A DNA stretch of 35,486 bases from an uncultured Pseudomonadota bacterium (GCA_903959175.1 CAJBVW010000160.1:1-35486), one strand, 5' to 3'. Counted from the stretch's first letter, positions 23,490 through 31,780 are shown. The notes: generated by a model from the sequence alone, not told the origin. A program made the numbers and translations.

Positions 23490-24545
23490 TTAGAGGCGGT
23501 ACATCATGTACTGAAGGGTCGCCACCACGTCGTCGTTCGCGTTGCGCGCGACGCGGAACGTGCTGAACACCACGCGGCCCGCGCCGGCGTTGAAGCTGTA
23601 GAGCAGCGGCACCGAGGTGAGCGTGTAGTCGGAGAGACCCTCCGAGTAGGGGACGCTGCCGGTGACGTGCACGGACACCGAGGCCGAGACGCTCTGGACC
23701 GGCGGCCACACGGGGAGGTCGTAGGTCACGTCGAGGTAGGAGGAGCCCAGGAACTCGGCGAGCGAGGTGTCGCTGACGGCGGCGGTGACGGTCTCGTAGT
23801 CGCCCACCTGGGCGTCGTCCGGGATCTCGTCCGCGCCCACGAAGTCGGCGCGATCGGGCCAGCCGATCTCGACCACGTCGTACGCCCAGTCGGAGGCGTA
23901 GATGCTGCCGCCGTTCTCGACGTAGCTCACGATGTTCGCGATGCGCTGGCTCGGCTCGAGGTTGGTGGCGTCCTCGACGTCGTAGATGACGCCGTCTTCG
24001 ACGAAGCCGCCGTTGAAGAAGATGATGTCGTACTTGGCGAGCTCGTTCGGGTCGTCCAGGAAGTCGGTGAGCTCGGACACGTCGAGGCCGTCCACCAGGA
24101 CGTAGTTCGCGAAGCCCATCTCGTTCAGGACGAGGTTGAAGTCGTCGTAGTCGCCAGTGACGATGGCCACGTCGAGCGCGAGGGGGTCGAAGCAGTCGGG
24201 GTCGGCGATCTCGTAGGTCTCGCCGTCGCCGAGCCAGATGGTCTCGGTGGAGAGGACCTCGGGGCCGTACTGCACGAAGTAGGTGTACTCGCGCTCGGCG
24301 GGGAGCTCGCCGATCTGCCAGTGCCCGTCGACGTCGGAGTAGGCGATCTTGGTGTCGACGATGACGCCGTCACCGTTGACGATGTTCACGTAGGCCTGCG
24401 CGTCGGCCAGCCAAGTGCGCCCGGACGGATCGCAGACGCGGCCCTTGATCGCGCCGTCCTCGATGACGACCGGGTCCTTCTTCTTGTACACGAGGGTGGT
24501 GTCCGAGCAGGCGACGAGGGCGAGAGCGAGCGTGATCAAGCGCAT
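23490..24545 (-). CDS. Lipoprotein with carboxypeptidase-regulatory-like and GATase-like domains
   Basis: The 351-residue product begins MRLITLALALVAC with lipidated Cys13. Residues about 30-115 (GAIKGRVCDPSGRTWLADAQ, later YSDVDGHWQIGELPAE) match a carboxypeptidase-regulatory-like beta domain. Residues about 122-345 have an alpha/beta pattern like class I glutamine amidotransferase folds: DVAIVTGDYDDFN, YDIIFFNGG, IVSYVENGGSIYASDWAYD, and a final GRVVFSTFRVA strand. The only cysteines are 13, 38 and 118, so the GATase-type nucleophile is absent and the domain is probably not an amidase. GGAG precedes the ATG by six bases. The role is unknown; it should face the periplasm. Confidence 0.8.
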   Translation of the reverse strand: MRLITLALALVACSDTTLVYKKKDPVVIEDGAIKGRVCDPSGRTWLADAQAYVNIVNGDGVIVDTKIAYSDVDGHWQIGELPAEREYTYFVQYGPEVLSTETIWLGDGETYEIADPDCFDPLALDVAIVTGDYDDFNLVLNEMGFANYVLVDGLDVSELTDFLDDPNELAKYDIIFFNGGFVEDGVIYDVEDATNLEPSQRIANIVSYVENGGSIYASDWAYDVVEIGWPDRADFVGADEIPDDAQVGDYETVTAAVSDTSLAEFLGSSYLDVTYDLPVWPPVQSVSASVSVHVTGSVPYSEGLSDYTLTSVPLLYSFNAGAGRVVFSTFRVARNANDDVVATLQYMMYRL

Positions 24546-24565
24546 GTGAACTCCACGACGGGGCC

Positions 24566-24571
24566 ACTATA
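24566..24571 (-). promoter_or_regulatory. Candidate -10 element (TATAGT) of the GATase-like lipoprotein gene
   Basis: On the minus strand TATAGT (five of six consensus) lies 20 bases before the ATG at 24545, in the 48-base gap after the sulfatase-like gene. The leader would contain the GGAG Shine-Dalgarno. No good -35 is seen. Confidence 0.4.
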
Positions 24572-24593
24572 GCGCCACCTGCGCCGCCATGGA

Positions 24594-26504
24594 TCATTCG
24601 TCTTCGGGGATTGGCGCGGAAGTCGCGGCCGGAGCCGATCCCAACGCCGCCAGCCGCCCCGCCATCTCCGCGGGACACGACGGGTCGTCGCGCGTGAGGT
24701 CGCGCGTTTCCCCTGGATCCGCGAGGAGGTCGAAGCAGGCGAGCGACGGGAGACGCCGCACGCCGGGGGCGCGGCGGAGCACCTGGACGAGCTTCCGCCC
24801 GCCGCTGCGCACCGCCTGGACCGAGGCCCCGCCACGCTCGAGCTCGATGAAGGCGTCGCGACTGCCGGGGTGTGTGGCCCAGGTCGGCGGCGCGAAGGGG
24901 GGGTCCGTCTCGTCGAGGGCGAACTCGGGGGGCGAGAGCAGCGCGAGGTGGTCGTCGAAGGCGTCCTCGAAGAGGGTGGTGCCCTCCCACGCCGGCGCGG
25001 CTTCGAAGCCGGTGAGGTCTGCTACCGTCGGCGCGAGGTCGATCTGGCGCACCTGCCACGGGACGCGGGTCCCGGCGCGCGCGTTGCCGGGGAGCTTCAC
25101 GAGGAGCGGCACGTGCAGCAGCTCGTCGTAGAGGGTCGCGCCGTCCCAGGCGGCGCCGTGGTCGAGCAGCTCGATGCCCTGGGCCCCGGTGACGACGACG
25201 AGGAGCGGGTCGTAGCGGCTGTCCGCCTTCAGGGCGGCGAAGAAGCGGCCGAGCGCGGCATCCACCCGGGCCACCTCGACGGCGTAGCGGCGGCGCAGGT
25301 CGGCGGACTCCTCCGGCGCGGGCATGGGGTGGGCCTCGCGGGTGTACGCGGTGCCGTCCGGCGGGTCGGGGAAGAAGGGCCCCTGCGGCTCCTGGAGGTG
25401 CACGAAGAGGAAGGCGCGGTCACCGCGGTTCGCGTCGAGGAAGGCGCGGCCCTCGTCGAGGAGGCGCTCGGCGGACGGTCGGTGATGCTCCACGCGCTCG
25501 GTGGGGTCGAAGCGCGCGTAGATACGGGCGCCGAGGCCGTAGAGGGTGAGCCGGGAGGCGCTCGCGGAGGCGCCGAGCGGGTGGTCGGGGGCGAACGGGT
25601 ACCAGTCGAAGCCCTGGTCGAGGCCCCATGTCGTCGTGAGCTCCGGTGTGCCCGGGAGGCCGCCGGTGGCGTAGCCGCCGTCGCGCAGGAGCTCCGCGAG
25701 GGTGACGGTGTCCTCCGGGAGCACGCCCTCGGTCGCGTGGTGCCGCGAGGGGGGCATCGAGGTGAAGATCGAGCCGACGGTGGCGCGCGTCCAGGCGGAG
25801 GCGGCCACGTTCTGCTCGAAGACGACGCTGTCCGCGGCGAGGGCGGCGAGCGCCGGGGTCGGGGCGCCGAGGACCGCGGGGTCGAGGGCGTCCGCGCGGA
25901 GGCCGCTCACGACGATGAGGACGACGTCCGGCTTCTCGGTGAAGGAGGCGGCCTGGAGCCGCCGCGGAGTGAGGGTGGCGAGCGCGCCCGGCGCCGGCGA
26001 CAGCGACAACATCGTCGTGACGACGAGGCCCGCGCCCCAGAGGGCGGCCGTACCGCGAGGGCGTTGGAGGACGCGGAGGGGGGTCTTGGTGAGGAGGTGC
26101 CCGCCGAGCCAGACGACCACCAGGGCGAGGGCGCCGAAGCCCCCCCCGATCGGCCCCATCGGGGCGGCGGGCCCGAGCGCGGCGCGGACGACGACGACCC
26201 CGACGGCCGCGGACACGGCGCCAAACCCGACGGACCACGCCCGCGCCCCCCCGATCCCGGCGAGGCGGCCCACGGGGACGAGCAGCGCGCCGATCCCGGC
26301 CCCGTACGCCGCCCCGATCAGCCCGTAGGCGAGCCACGCGTAGGCGAGCGCCTCGTACTCGGTGGGGCGCATCGTCGAGAGGACGCCGAGGGCCTCGACC
26401 CCGCCGGCGACCGCGCCGCCGCAGAGGCCGCCTGCGGCGCCGTACCAGAGGTAGGCGAGCGGACGCGGCAGCGGGGGCGGCACGCGCGGGGCGGGCACCC
26501 TCAA
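24594..26504 (-). CDS. Membrane-anchored sulfatase-fold protein lacking metal ligands (probable pseudoenzyme)
   Basis: With a TTG start overlapping the upstream stop (TTGA) the product is 636 residues; GTG at 26498 is an alternative. The N-terminal 180 residues hold about five hydrophobic segments. From about residue 193 the alkaline-phosphatase/sulfatase fold is clear: VVLIVVSGLRADAL, SAWTRATVGSIFTS, then VVVTGAQGIELLDHG and GATLYDELLHVPLLV. In active relatives the first block carries Asp where Ser200 stands, the third has S-D-H-G where G-A441-Q442-G stands, and a His stands at Asp454. The metal site therefore seems destroyed, though Thr239 sits at the nucleophile position. It adjoins the Wzi-like gene and may bind rather than hydrolyse glycans. 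Confidence 0.88.
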   Translation of the reverse strand: MRVPAPRVPPPLPRPLAYLWYGAAGGLCGGAVAGGVEALGVLSTMRPTEYEALAYAWLAYGLIGAAYGAGIGALLVPVGRLAGIGGARAWSVGFGAVSAAVGVVVVRAALGPAAPMGPIGGGFGALALVVVWLGGHLLTKTPLRVLQRPRGTAALWGAGLVVTTMLSLSPAPGALATLTPRRLQAASFTEKPDVVLIVVSGLRADALDPAVLGAPTPALAALAADSVVFEQNVAASAWTRATVGSIFTSMPPSRHHATEGVLPEDTVTLAELLRDGGYATGGLPGTPELTTTWGLDQGFDWYPFAPDHPLGASASASRLTLYGLGARIYARFDPTERVEHHRPSAERLLDEGRAFLDANRGDRAFLFVHLQEPQGPFFPDPPDGTAYTREAHPMPAPEESADLRRRYAVEVARVDAALGRFFAALKADSRYDPLLVVVTGAQGIELLDHGAAWDGATLYDELLHVPLLVKLPGNARAGTRVPWQVRQIDLAPTVADLTGFEAAPAWEGTTLFEDAFDDHLALLSPPEFALDETDPPFAPPTWATHPGSRDAFIELERGGASVQAVRSGGRKLVQVLRRAPGVRRLPSLACFDLLADPGETRDLTRDDPSCPAEMAGRLAALGSAPAATSAPIPEDE

Positions 26505-27979
26505 CGTGAGGTCCCGAACGTGGCGACGGGGGTGACCGCGACGTAGACGCGGTGCCGATCCTCGGCGGTCTCGGGCACGAAGTCCACGCCGGTGACGTGC
26601 TCGTAGCTGTACCCGGCCCCGATCCACCCGCCGCGTGGGAGCCGCCACGCGCCGTCCAGCCCTCCGCGCATGCGGTGCTCCTCGGCCATGAACGTGAACA
26701 ACTTGTCGTTGAGGGCCTCCACCACGCCGACCCGCCGCGTCCAGTCCGCCCACCCGCGCACGCGCAGCGGGCCCTCGCCCTCCCAGGCGACCGCGCCGTA
26801 CATCGTCTCGCTGTCGGTGCCGCCGAAGTGCCCCATGACGCGGTCGTCCTGGGTGAAACCGTCGTGATAGACGCGATGCGCGACGTACCAGCGGAAGTAG
26901 TCGTCGAGCAGCCGCGTGTACTCCGCGTTCACGACGATGGGGCCCACCTTCACCGCGCCTCCGTAGAGGTTCCCGACGCCCGCGAGCGAGGGGTACGGGA
27001 TCGGGCCCAGCTTGCGGGCGATCACATCCTCGCCGCCGTACTGCCAGTAGCCCTCCACGTAGTCGACGGGCAGCCCGGTCCAGGCGCCGAGCGGGAGCGT
27101 CACGCGGAAGTCCAGCGCAGCGAGCTCGTTCTGGTCGGCGAGGGTCTGGTCGGGGTCGTCGTAGACGTGGGGCTCGGTGGGAACGAGGAGCTGGCCGAGG
27201 TTGACGGCGGGCCGATCGACCCCGCCGAAGAGCGCGAGGCGCGTGGCGCCGACCTCGATCCAGGGCACCGGCAGCCAGCGCAGATCCATGAGGAGGAGGC
27301 CCGGGCGCTGCACGTCGTCGCGCGGGGCCGCGAGCCAGCCCGCGCCGGCCTCGACCCGGAAGCGGCCGAGACGATCGAGCCACGCGGCCTTGCCGGTGCC
27401 GGGGAGGTGCCCCTCGAGCACGCCGGTGCCGAGCCATGCGGGCCGCGCGTTGTCGGAGAGGAGGAGGGCGCCGTGCCGCCCGGGGCCGAGCCAACGGTCG
27501 CGCTGGCCGAAGCCCATCGAGACGCCGCGCCACGCAACGCCGCCCCAGAGGGTCGCGAAGCGGAGGTTCGCCTCGGCGTCCGGGAGCACGCCGAGCGTGG
27601 CCTCGGGCTCGACGAGCACGGTGAAGGGGCCGGTGTAGAGGGCGCCCGCGGCCCCGACCGCGCCGGAGAGAAGGCCCGGCTCCTCGTCGCCGCGGAGGTT
27701 GTCGGGGACGGCGTCCCCGCCAGCGATCCGCGCCCACGGGCGCACGGCCCAGGTCGGGCGCCAGCCGTCGAGGCTGCGCTCCGGCCCGAGCTCGGCGTCC
27801 ACTCCGGGGCAGTCGGTTGCGAGGCCGCTCGCGACGGCATGCGCCAGATCGATCGGCGCGCGGCGCCCGTCCCCGAGGAACGCGTCGTGACCGCCGGAAC
27901 GCATGCACTCCGCGGCGCGCGCCGAGACGGGGTCCAGCCACGGCTCCGCTGCCGCCGGCAGCGCGAACAGGCCGATCAT
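26501..27979 (-). CDS. wzi: Wzi-like capsule-assembly outer-membrane beta-barrel protein
   Basis: The 492-residue product has a very short signal peptide (MIGLFALPAAA). Its body is typical of the Wzi capsule-assembly family: a helical N-terminal part, then many amphipathic strands ending in aromatic residues (GVAWRGVSMGFGQRDRWLGPG followed by the S-D-N-A-R-P block). Wzi forms a barrel in the outer membrane with a glycan-binding surface and helps attach capsule. Length agrees with known members (about 450-490). The ATG at 27977-27979 has no Shine-Dalgarno but a TACCAT hexamer six bases upstream. The stop overlaps the sulfatase-like gene, so the two are cotranscribed. It could alternatively serve as a barrel partner for the short OPX protein encoded at 31881. 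Confidence 0.85.
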   Translation of the reverse strand: MIGLFALPAAAEPWLDPVSARAAECMRSGGHDAFLGDGRRAPIDLAHAVASGLATDCPGVDAELGPERSLDGWRPTWAVRPWARIAGGDAVPDNLRGDEEPGLLSGAVGAAGALYTGPFTVLVEPEATLGVLPDAEANLRFATLWGGVAWRGVSMGFGQRDRWLGPGRHGALLLSDNARPAWLGTGVLEGHLPGTGKAAWLDRLGRFRVEAGAGWLAAPRDDVQRPGLLLMDLRWLPVPWIEVGATRLALFGGVDRPAVNLGQLLVPTEPHVYDDPDQTLADQNELAALDFRVTLPLGAWTGLPVDYVEGYWQYGGEDVIARKLGPIPYPSLAGVGNLYGGAVKVGPIVVNAEYTRLLDDYFRWYVAHRVYHDGFTQDDRVMGHFGGTDSETMYGAVAWEGEGPLRVRGWADWTRRVGVVEALNDKLFTFMAEEHRMRGGLDGAWRLPRGGWIGAGYSYEHVTGVDFVPETAEDRHRVYVAVTPVATFGTSR

Positions 27980-27985
27980 CGCCGC

Positions 27986-27991
27986 ATGGTA
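27986..27991 (-). promoter_or_regulatory. Candidate -10 element (TACCAT) of the Wzi-like gene
   Basis: On the minus strand TACCAT lies exactly six bases before the ATG at 27979, predicting a leaderless transcript. It shares the TA at 27990-27991 with the oppositely oriented -10 candidate of the neighbouring gene. Confidence 0.45.
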
Positions 27992-27995
27992 GCGT
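27990..27995 (+). promoter_or_regulatory. Candidate -10 element (TAGCGT) of the divergent secreted-protein gene
   Basis: TAGCGT fits TAnnnT and lies seven bases before the ATG at 28003. It overlaps the minus-strand -10 candidate by two bases. GGTGA at 27996-28000 resembles a Shine-Dalgarno but is only two bases from the ATG. Confidence 0.4.
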
Positions 27996-28002
27996 GGTGA
28001 CG

Positions 28003-29058
28003 ATGCTCGTGCCGCTCCTCTCCAGCGTCCTGGCGGCGGCGCCGGCCGGGGCGCTCGGTCCGTTGGAGCGGGAGCTCGCCTGGGCCGCTCCCCTCCCCCA
28101 CGAGCTCCACGCCCCCGACCCCGTGGCGCCCCCGACCTGGGCCGAGCTCCCCGTGGCGCGCACGCTCCACCCCGTCGCCTTCCACTACGGCGCGCGCTTC
28201 CAGGGACTCCTCGCGGACACGATGGGCGGCACGCGAGCCAGCCCGGTGTTCGGCCCCGTCGTCGCGCAGGCGGACGTGCACTGGCGGCTCCTCGCGGCCA
28301 CTGGGCGCGGCCTCCCCCTCGACGCGCTCTCCCCCGCGCAATGGCGCGACACCGCCCTCGCCGGCACCTTCCTCGCGGGCGAGCGCCTCTTCGACGAGAC
28401 CATCGCGCGCGCCCCGGTGCTCCACGGCGCCTACGTCGTGGGCGACACCCTCCTCTCGCCCTCGCTGGAGGTGCGCCGCCGCGGCCCGAAGCAGGTGGAG
28501 GTGAACCATCGGGATGGCGGATCCGCTCGTCGCAACGTGGAGCGAGCTGAGGCCGAGCTCGTGGACGTGCGCCGCGAGCGGAACGCCACGCCCACGCTCG
28601 GCGCCGGCCTCGACTGGGACCTCCGCGAGGAGGACGCCCCGGAGAACGCCCCGCTCCTCCGCTACACCGCCTGGCTGAACCTCACCGAGCTCGGCATCAC
28701 CGGCCTGCGCGTCGAGTTCGCGCCGGCGAGCCTCACCTGGACCGTCTCCGGGAAGGAGCAGCTCCGCCCTCGGCTCTACCTCATCGGGAGCGCGCGCAGC
28801 GACGAGAAGGCGCCCGACCCGGCGCGGCTCTCCGGCGGCGTCATGTGGCTCCTCCCCTGGCGTGGGAACTGGAACCTGCGCGTCGAGCGCATCGTGCCGC
28901 TGCTGGAGGACGACGCGCGGTGGATGGTCACGCTGCGCTGCGAGAACCGCACGGACATCCCCGCGCCGCTCGCGCCGGTGCTCGGAGATCGCGGCCTCGC
29001 CGGCCCGACCCTGCCCTGGGTGACGCAGCGGGGCCCCAACGGACTGACCCGCTGGTAG
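28003..29058 (+). CDS. Secreted protein of unknown function, divergent from the Wzi-like gene
   Basis: The 351-residue product begins MLVPLLSSVLAAAPAGA, a signal peptide cleaved near residue 17. The mature protein has a Pro/His-rich start, a helical middle (AQWRDTALAGTFLAGERLFDE) and an Arg-rich charged segment (about residues 160-205). The second half has alternating strands such as LLRYTAWLNLTELGITGLRVEF and WNLRVERIVPLL. This may be a beta-rich or barrel-like domain, but no family was recognised. Earlier in-frame codons are Arg-rich shadow sequence. Its stop directly abuts the stop of the HEAT lipoprotein gene on the other strand. The divergent start shared with wzi hints at a related envelope role. 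Confidence 0.75.
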   Translation: MLVPLLSSVLAAAPAGALGPLERELAWAAPLPHELHAPDPVAPPTWAELPVARTLHPVAFHYGARFQGLLADTMGGTRASPVFGPVVAQADVHWRLLAATGRGLPLDALSPAQWRDTALAGTFLAGERLFDETIARAPVLHGAYVVGDTLLSPSLEVRRRGPKQVEVNHRDGGSARRNVERAEAELVDVRRERNATPTLGAGLDWDLREEDAPENAPLLRYTAWLNLTELGITGLRVEFAPASLTWTVSGKEQLRPRLYLIGSARSDEKAPDPARLSGGVMWLLPWRGNWNLRVERIVPLLEDDARWMVTLRCENRTDIPAPLAPVLGDRGLAGPTLPWVTQRGPNGLTRW

Positions 29059-29589
29059 CTACTTGAGGGTGCGCAGCGCCGTGTTCGTGCTGTAGCGGAC
29101 GTAGATGTCCTTCGTCGTGTCGCGGATGGCCACGAGCGCGACCAGCGACGCCTTCTTCGCGTCGGCGTCGAGGCCGCCGGCATCGCCGATGTGGCCGATG
29201 GCCCAGATACCCGCGAGCTGCTCGCGGTCGTCCGGCGAGAAGGTGGCGAGGTAGGCCAGGATCGGCAGGACGCCGTCCTTCGCCTCGAGGCGCCCGAGGG
29301 CGTCCGCTGCGGCGCGCTTGACCTTCGGGCTCTCGTCCGTCTGGAGCCGCTCGACGAGCGCGGCCGACACGGTGGTGGCCTCGAGCTCGGCGAGCGACTC
29401 GATGGCGTTGAGGCGGACCTGCTCCGAGGGGTCGGCGAGGACGGCGACGAGCGCGTCCACCACGACGGGGTCATCGAAGTTCTGGGCGATCTTGGCGCCG
29501 TCTTCCCGCATCACGGGGTTCTCGGACTTGATCGCCGTGGCGATCTCGTCGGGGCCGGCGCCGCAGGCGAGGAGGAGGGAGAGGAGCAT
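29059..29589 (-). CDS. HEAT-repeat lipoprotein coupled to the Wzc-like kinase gene
   Basis: The 176-residue product begins MLLSLLLAC, an unusually short lipoprotein signal with Cys9. The mature part is made of HEAT-type helical hairpins, with the classical pattern DPVVVDALVAVLADPSEQVRLNAIESLAEL, written here as DPSEQVRLNAIESL, and then SPKVKRAAADALGRLEAKDG. Four to five hairpins fill the protein. HEAT repeats bind partner proteins. The ATG shares one base with the TGA of the tyrosine-kinase gene (TGATG, 29587-29591), so the lipoprotein is translationally coupled to polysaccharide export. It may scaffold or regulate the export complex from the periplasmic side. This link is inference from position. 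Confidence 0.85.
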   Translation of the reverse strand: MLLSLLLACGAGPDEIATAIKSENPVMREDGAKIAQNFDDPVVVDALVAVLADPSEQVRLNAIESLAELEATTVSAALVERLQTDESPKVKRAAADALGRLEAKDGVLPILAYLATFSPDDREQLAGIWAIGHIGDAGGLDADAKKASLVALVAIRDTTKDIYVRYSTNTALRTLK

Positions 29590-31709
29590 CACGCCCCCTT
29601 CGCGGAGGGCTTGCCGGCGTCGGGAGGGCGCTGGGAGTAGAGCCGGGTGTACGCCCGATAGTTCCCGTATCCGGACGCGGCGGCGCTCACCTTGTTCAGC
29701 ACGACGCCGATGGGCTCGAAGCCGCTGCCCTCGATGCGGCCGCGCAGATCGGTGAGCATGCGGCGGGTCGTCTTCGCGCATTCGACCACGATCACCGTGC
29801 CCTTGGAGGCGCGGCCGAGGTTCAGCGCGTCGCCCACGGCGAGGATCGGCGGCGCGTCCACGAGTACCATGTCGAAGTTGCGGGCGAGCTCCTGCAACAT
29901 CTGGCGGAGGCGGAGGCTCTCCACGAGGCGGCCGGGGTTGGCCGGGAGCGGGCCGGAGGTGAGGATCGAGAGGTTCGCGACGGGGGTGGCCTGGATGGCG
30001 TCCATCAGGGGCATCGTCTGCGAGAGGACCGAGGAGACGCCACGATCGTTCGCGAGGGTCGCGAAGCCCTTGTGCTGCGTGGGGCGCCGGAGGTCGCAGT
30101 CGACGACGACTACGCGCTTGCCGTCGTTCGCGAGGCAGATCGCGAGGTTGGTGCAGAAGGTGCTCTTCCCCTCGCCCGGGATGCTCGACGTGACCGTGAG
30201 GATGTCGATGGGGGAGTCCACCCCGGCGAAGCCGATGCTGTTGCGGATGGCGCGGTAGGCCTCGAACAACGGGTCGGTCGGGGGGAGGTTGTGGATGAGC
30301 TGCGTCGGGCCCTTGAGCTTGTAGACGGGCACCATGCCGAGCACCGGGAGGGCCCAGGCGAGCTTGAGGTCCTCCCCGGACTTCACGGTGTCGTCGACGT
30401 ACTCGAAGAGGAACACGAGGCCGAAGCCGAGGCCCACGCCGACGATGCCGCCGAGCACGAGGTAGACGAGGAGCTTCGGCGCCGCCGCGCGATCCGGGGC
30501 CTTCGCGGGCTCGACGGCCTTCATGTCGGAGACGGTCATCGCCTCGGCGACGGCGATCTGGTACTGCTGCTCGAGCAGGGACTTGTAGATGGTCTCCGTC
30601 GCGTCCGCCGCGAGCTGAAGCTCCGCGATCTTCCTGCCCTTCTCGGGGAAGGTACCGGCCTCGGCGACGGTGCCCTGGACGGCGGAGAGCAGCTCGGCCC
30701 GGCGCTGGAGGAGGCCCGCGAACTGGACCTGGAGGACCTCGACCGCGGGGTCGAGCTCGTGCTGTTCGCGCAGGGCGAGGGTGATCTCGGCCTCGACGCT
30801 GGCGATCTGCTGGTCGAGGTCGACGACGTCGGGGTGCTTCGGCGTCTTGTCGAGGAGCTGGACCTGGCGCTGGAGGCGGAGCTCGGTGAGCTTGCCGCGG
30901 AGCTCGCGGATCTGGGCGTTCGTGGCGACGGAGGACGGGCTCACGAGGTCGACCGACTCGGCGTCGCTCTGCTTGCGGAGCGTGCGGATCTGGGCCTGGA
31001 GGTCGGCCATCTCGGCGTCCGCCGTGACGATCTCGCCGACGAGCGCGCTGGCGCGGGTGACGGCGGCCTTGGTCTCGGCGTCGAGGTCGATGATCTGCTC
31101 GGCCTGCAGGGCCTGCGCGACGTTCTTGAGGGCCTTGTCGAACTCGGTCTCGAGCTTGTCGAGCTCGCTCTGGACGAAGGTGAGCGCCTGGCGCGTCTCC
31201 TTCTTCGCCGCTTCCTGCGAGACCTCGAGGTAGACGGTGACCATCGTGTCCGCGAGGAGCGCGGAGAGCTCGGGGGTCTCCGAGGTGGCGGTGAACACGA
31301 GGATGTTCGTGCCCTGGGCCTGCACGATGGCGATCCAGGGCTGGGCGAGGATCTCGCCGTCGATCCCCGGGATGAGGAGCTTCTCCGCGGGGAGCAGCTC
31401 GCCGTCGAGGTCGCGGAGCTGGAGCCGCCAGATGACCTCGTCGAGCACGGGGCGCATCTGCGCCAGCGAGATCTTCGTCATCATGTCGTCGGAGGAGCCC
31501 GAGAGGGACTGCGCCATCTCGGAGAGGTCCATCTCGCCGAGGATCGACATGGACGCCGAGGACGACTCCACGGCGAGCTTCGCCGAGGCCTCGTACCGCT
31601 TCGGCAGCACCATCGCGAGCGCGCCTGCGCCCACGGTGAAGAACACGACCGCCTGGAGGAAGATCCACTTCCTGCGGAGCAGCGCGGCGTAGACCTTGAG
31701 AAGCTCCAT
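29589..31709 (-). CDS. Wzc-like polysaccharide co-polymerase with BY-kinase domain
   Basis: The 706-residue protein has two membrane helices (about residues 17-36 and 415-440) flanking a periplasmic Wzz-type region with long coiled coils (about 165-400). The C-terminal bacterial tyrosine kinase has Walker A SSIPGEGKST (K515), Walker A' VVVVDCDLRRP (D537, D539) and Walker B MVLVDAPP (D618). A tyrosine cluster follows at Y681, Y684, Y687 and Y691. Such proteins control chain length and, through cyclic autophosphorylation of the tyrosine tail, drive export with the OPX protein. All kinase motifs are intact and the fusion is of the proteobacterial single-chain type. A Wzb phosphatase is not seen in the window. 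It is divergent from the OPX gene. Confidence 0.96.
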   Translation of the reverse strand: MELLKVYAALLRRKWIFLQAVVFFTVGAGALAMVLPKRYEASAKLAVESSSASMSILGEMDLSEMAQSLSGSSDDMMTKISLAQMRPVLDEVIWRLQLRDLDGELLPAEKLLIPGIDGEILAQPWIAIVQAQGTNILVFTATSETPELSALLADTMVTVYLEVSQEAAKKETRQALTFVQSELDKLETEFDKALKNVAQALQAEQIIDLDAETKAAVTRASALVGEIVTADAEMADLQAQIRTLRKQSDAESVDLVSPSSVATNAQIRELRGKLTELRLQRQVQLLDKTPKHPDVVDLDQQIASVEAEITLALREQHELDPAVEVLQVQFAGLLQRRAELLSAVQGTVAEAGTFPEKGRKIAELQLAADATETIYKSLLEQQYQIAVAEAMTVSDMKAVEPAKAPDRAAAPKLLVYLVLGGIVGVGLGFGLVFLFEYVDDTVKSGEDLKLAWALPVLGMVPVYKLKGPTQLIHNLPPTDPLFEAYRAIRNSIGFAGVDSPIDILTVTSSIPGEGKSTFCTNLAICLANDGKRVVVVDCDLRRPTQHKGFATLANDRGVSSVLSQTMPLMDAIQATPVANLSILTSGPLPANPGRLVESLRLRQMLQELARNFDMVLVDAPPILAVGDALNLGRASKGTVIVVECAKTTRRMLTDLRGRIEGSGFEPIGVVLNKVSAAASGYGNYRAYTRLYSQRPPDAGKPSAKGA

Positions 31710-31780
31710 GAACTCCGTGCGCCGGACGGCGGGCGCCGCGTCGGGCGCGGACCCGGGGCCCAGCGCCGTGCGGCCCGCGC

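Noticed and set aside
25150-25915. Active sulfatase or phosphatase
   Set aside because: The residues that bind metal in the family are replaced at three separate motifs.
24870-26546. A 558-codon frame antisense to the sulfatase-fold gene
   Set aside because: Composition is typical of an antisense shadow; the minus-strand frame has clear domain motifs.
26505-28163. N-terminal extension of the sulfatase-fold gene
   Set aside because: Out-of-frame shadow of the Wzi-like gene, Arg-rich, with no homology-like features.
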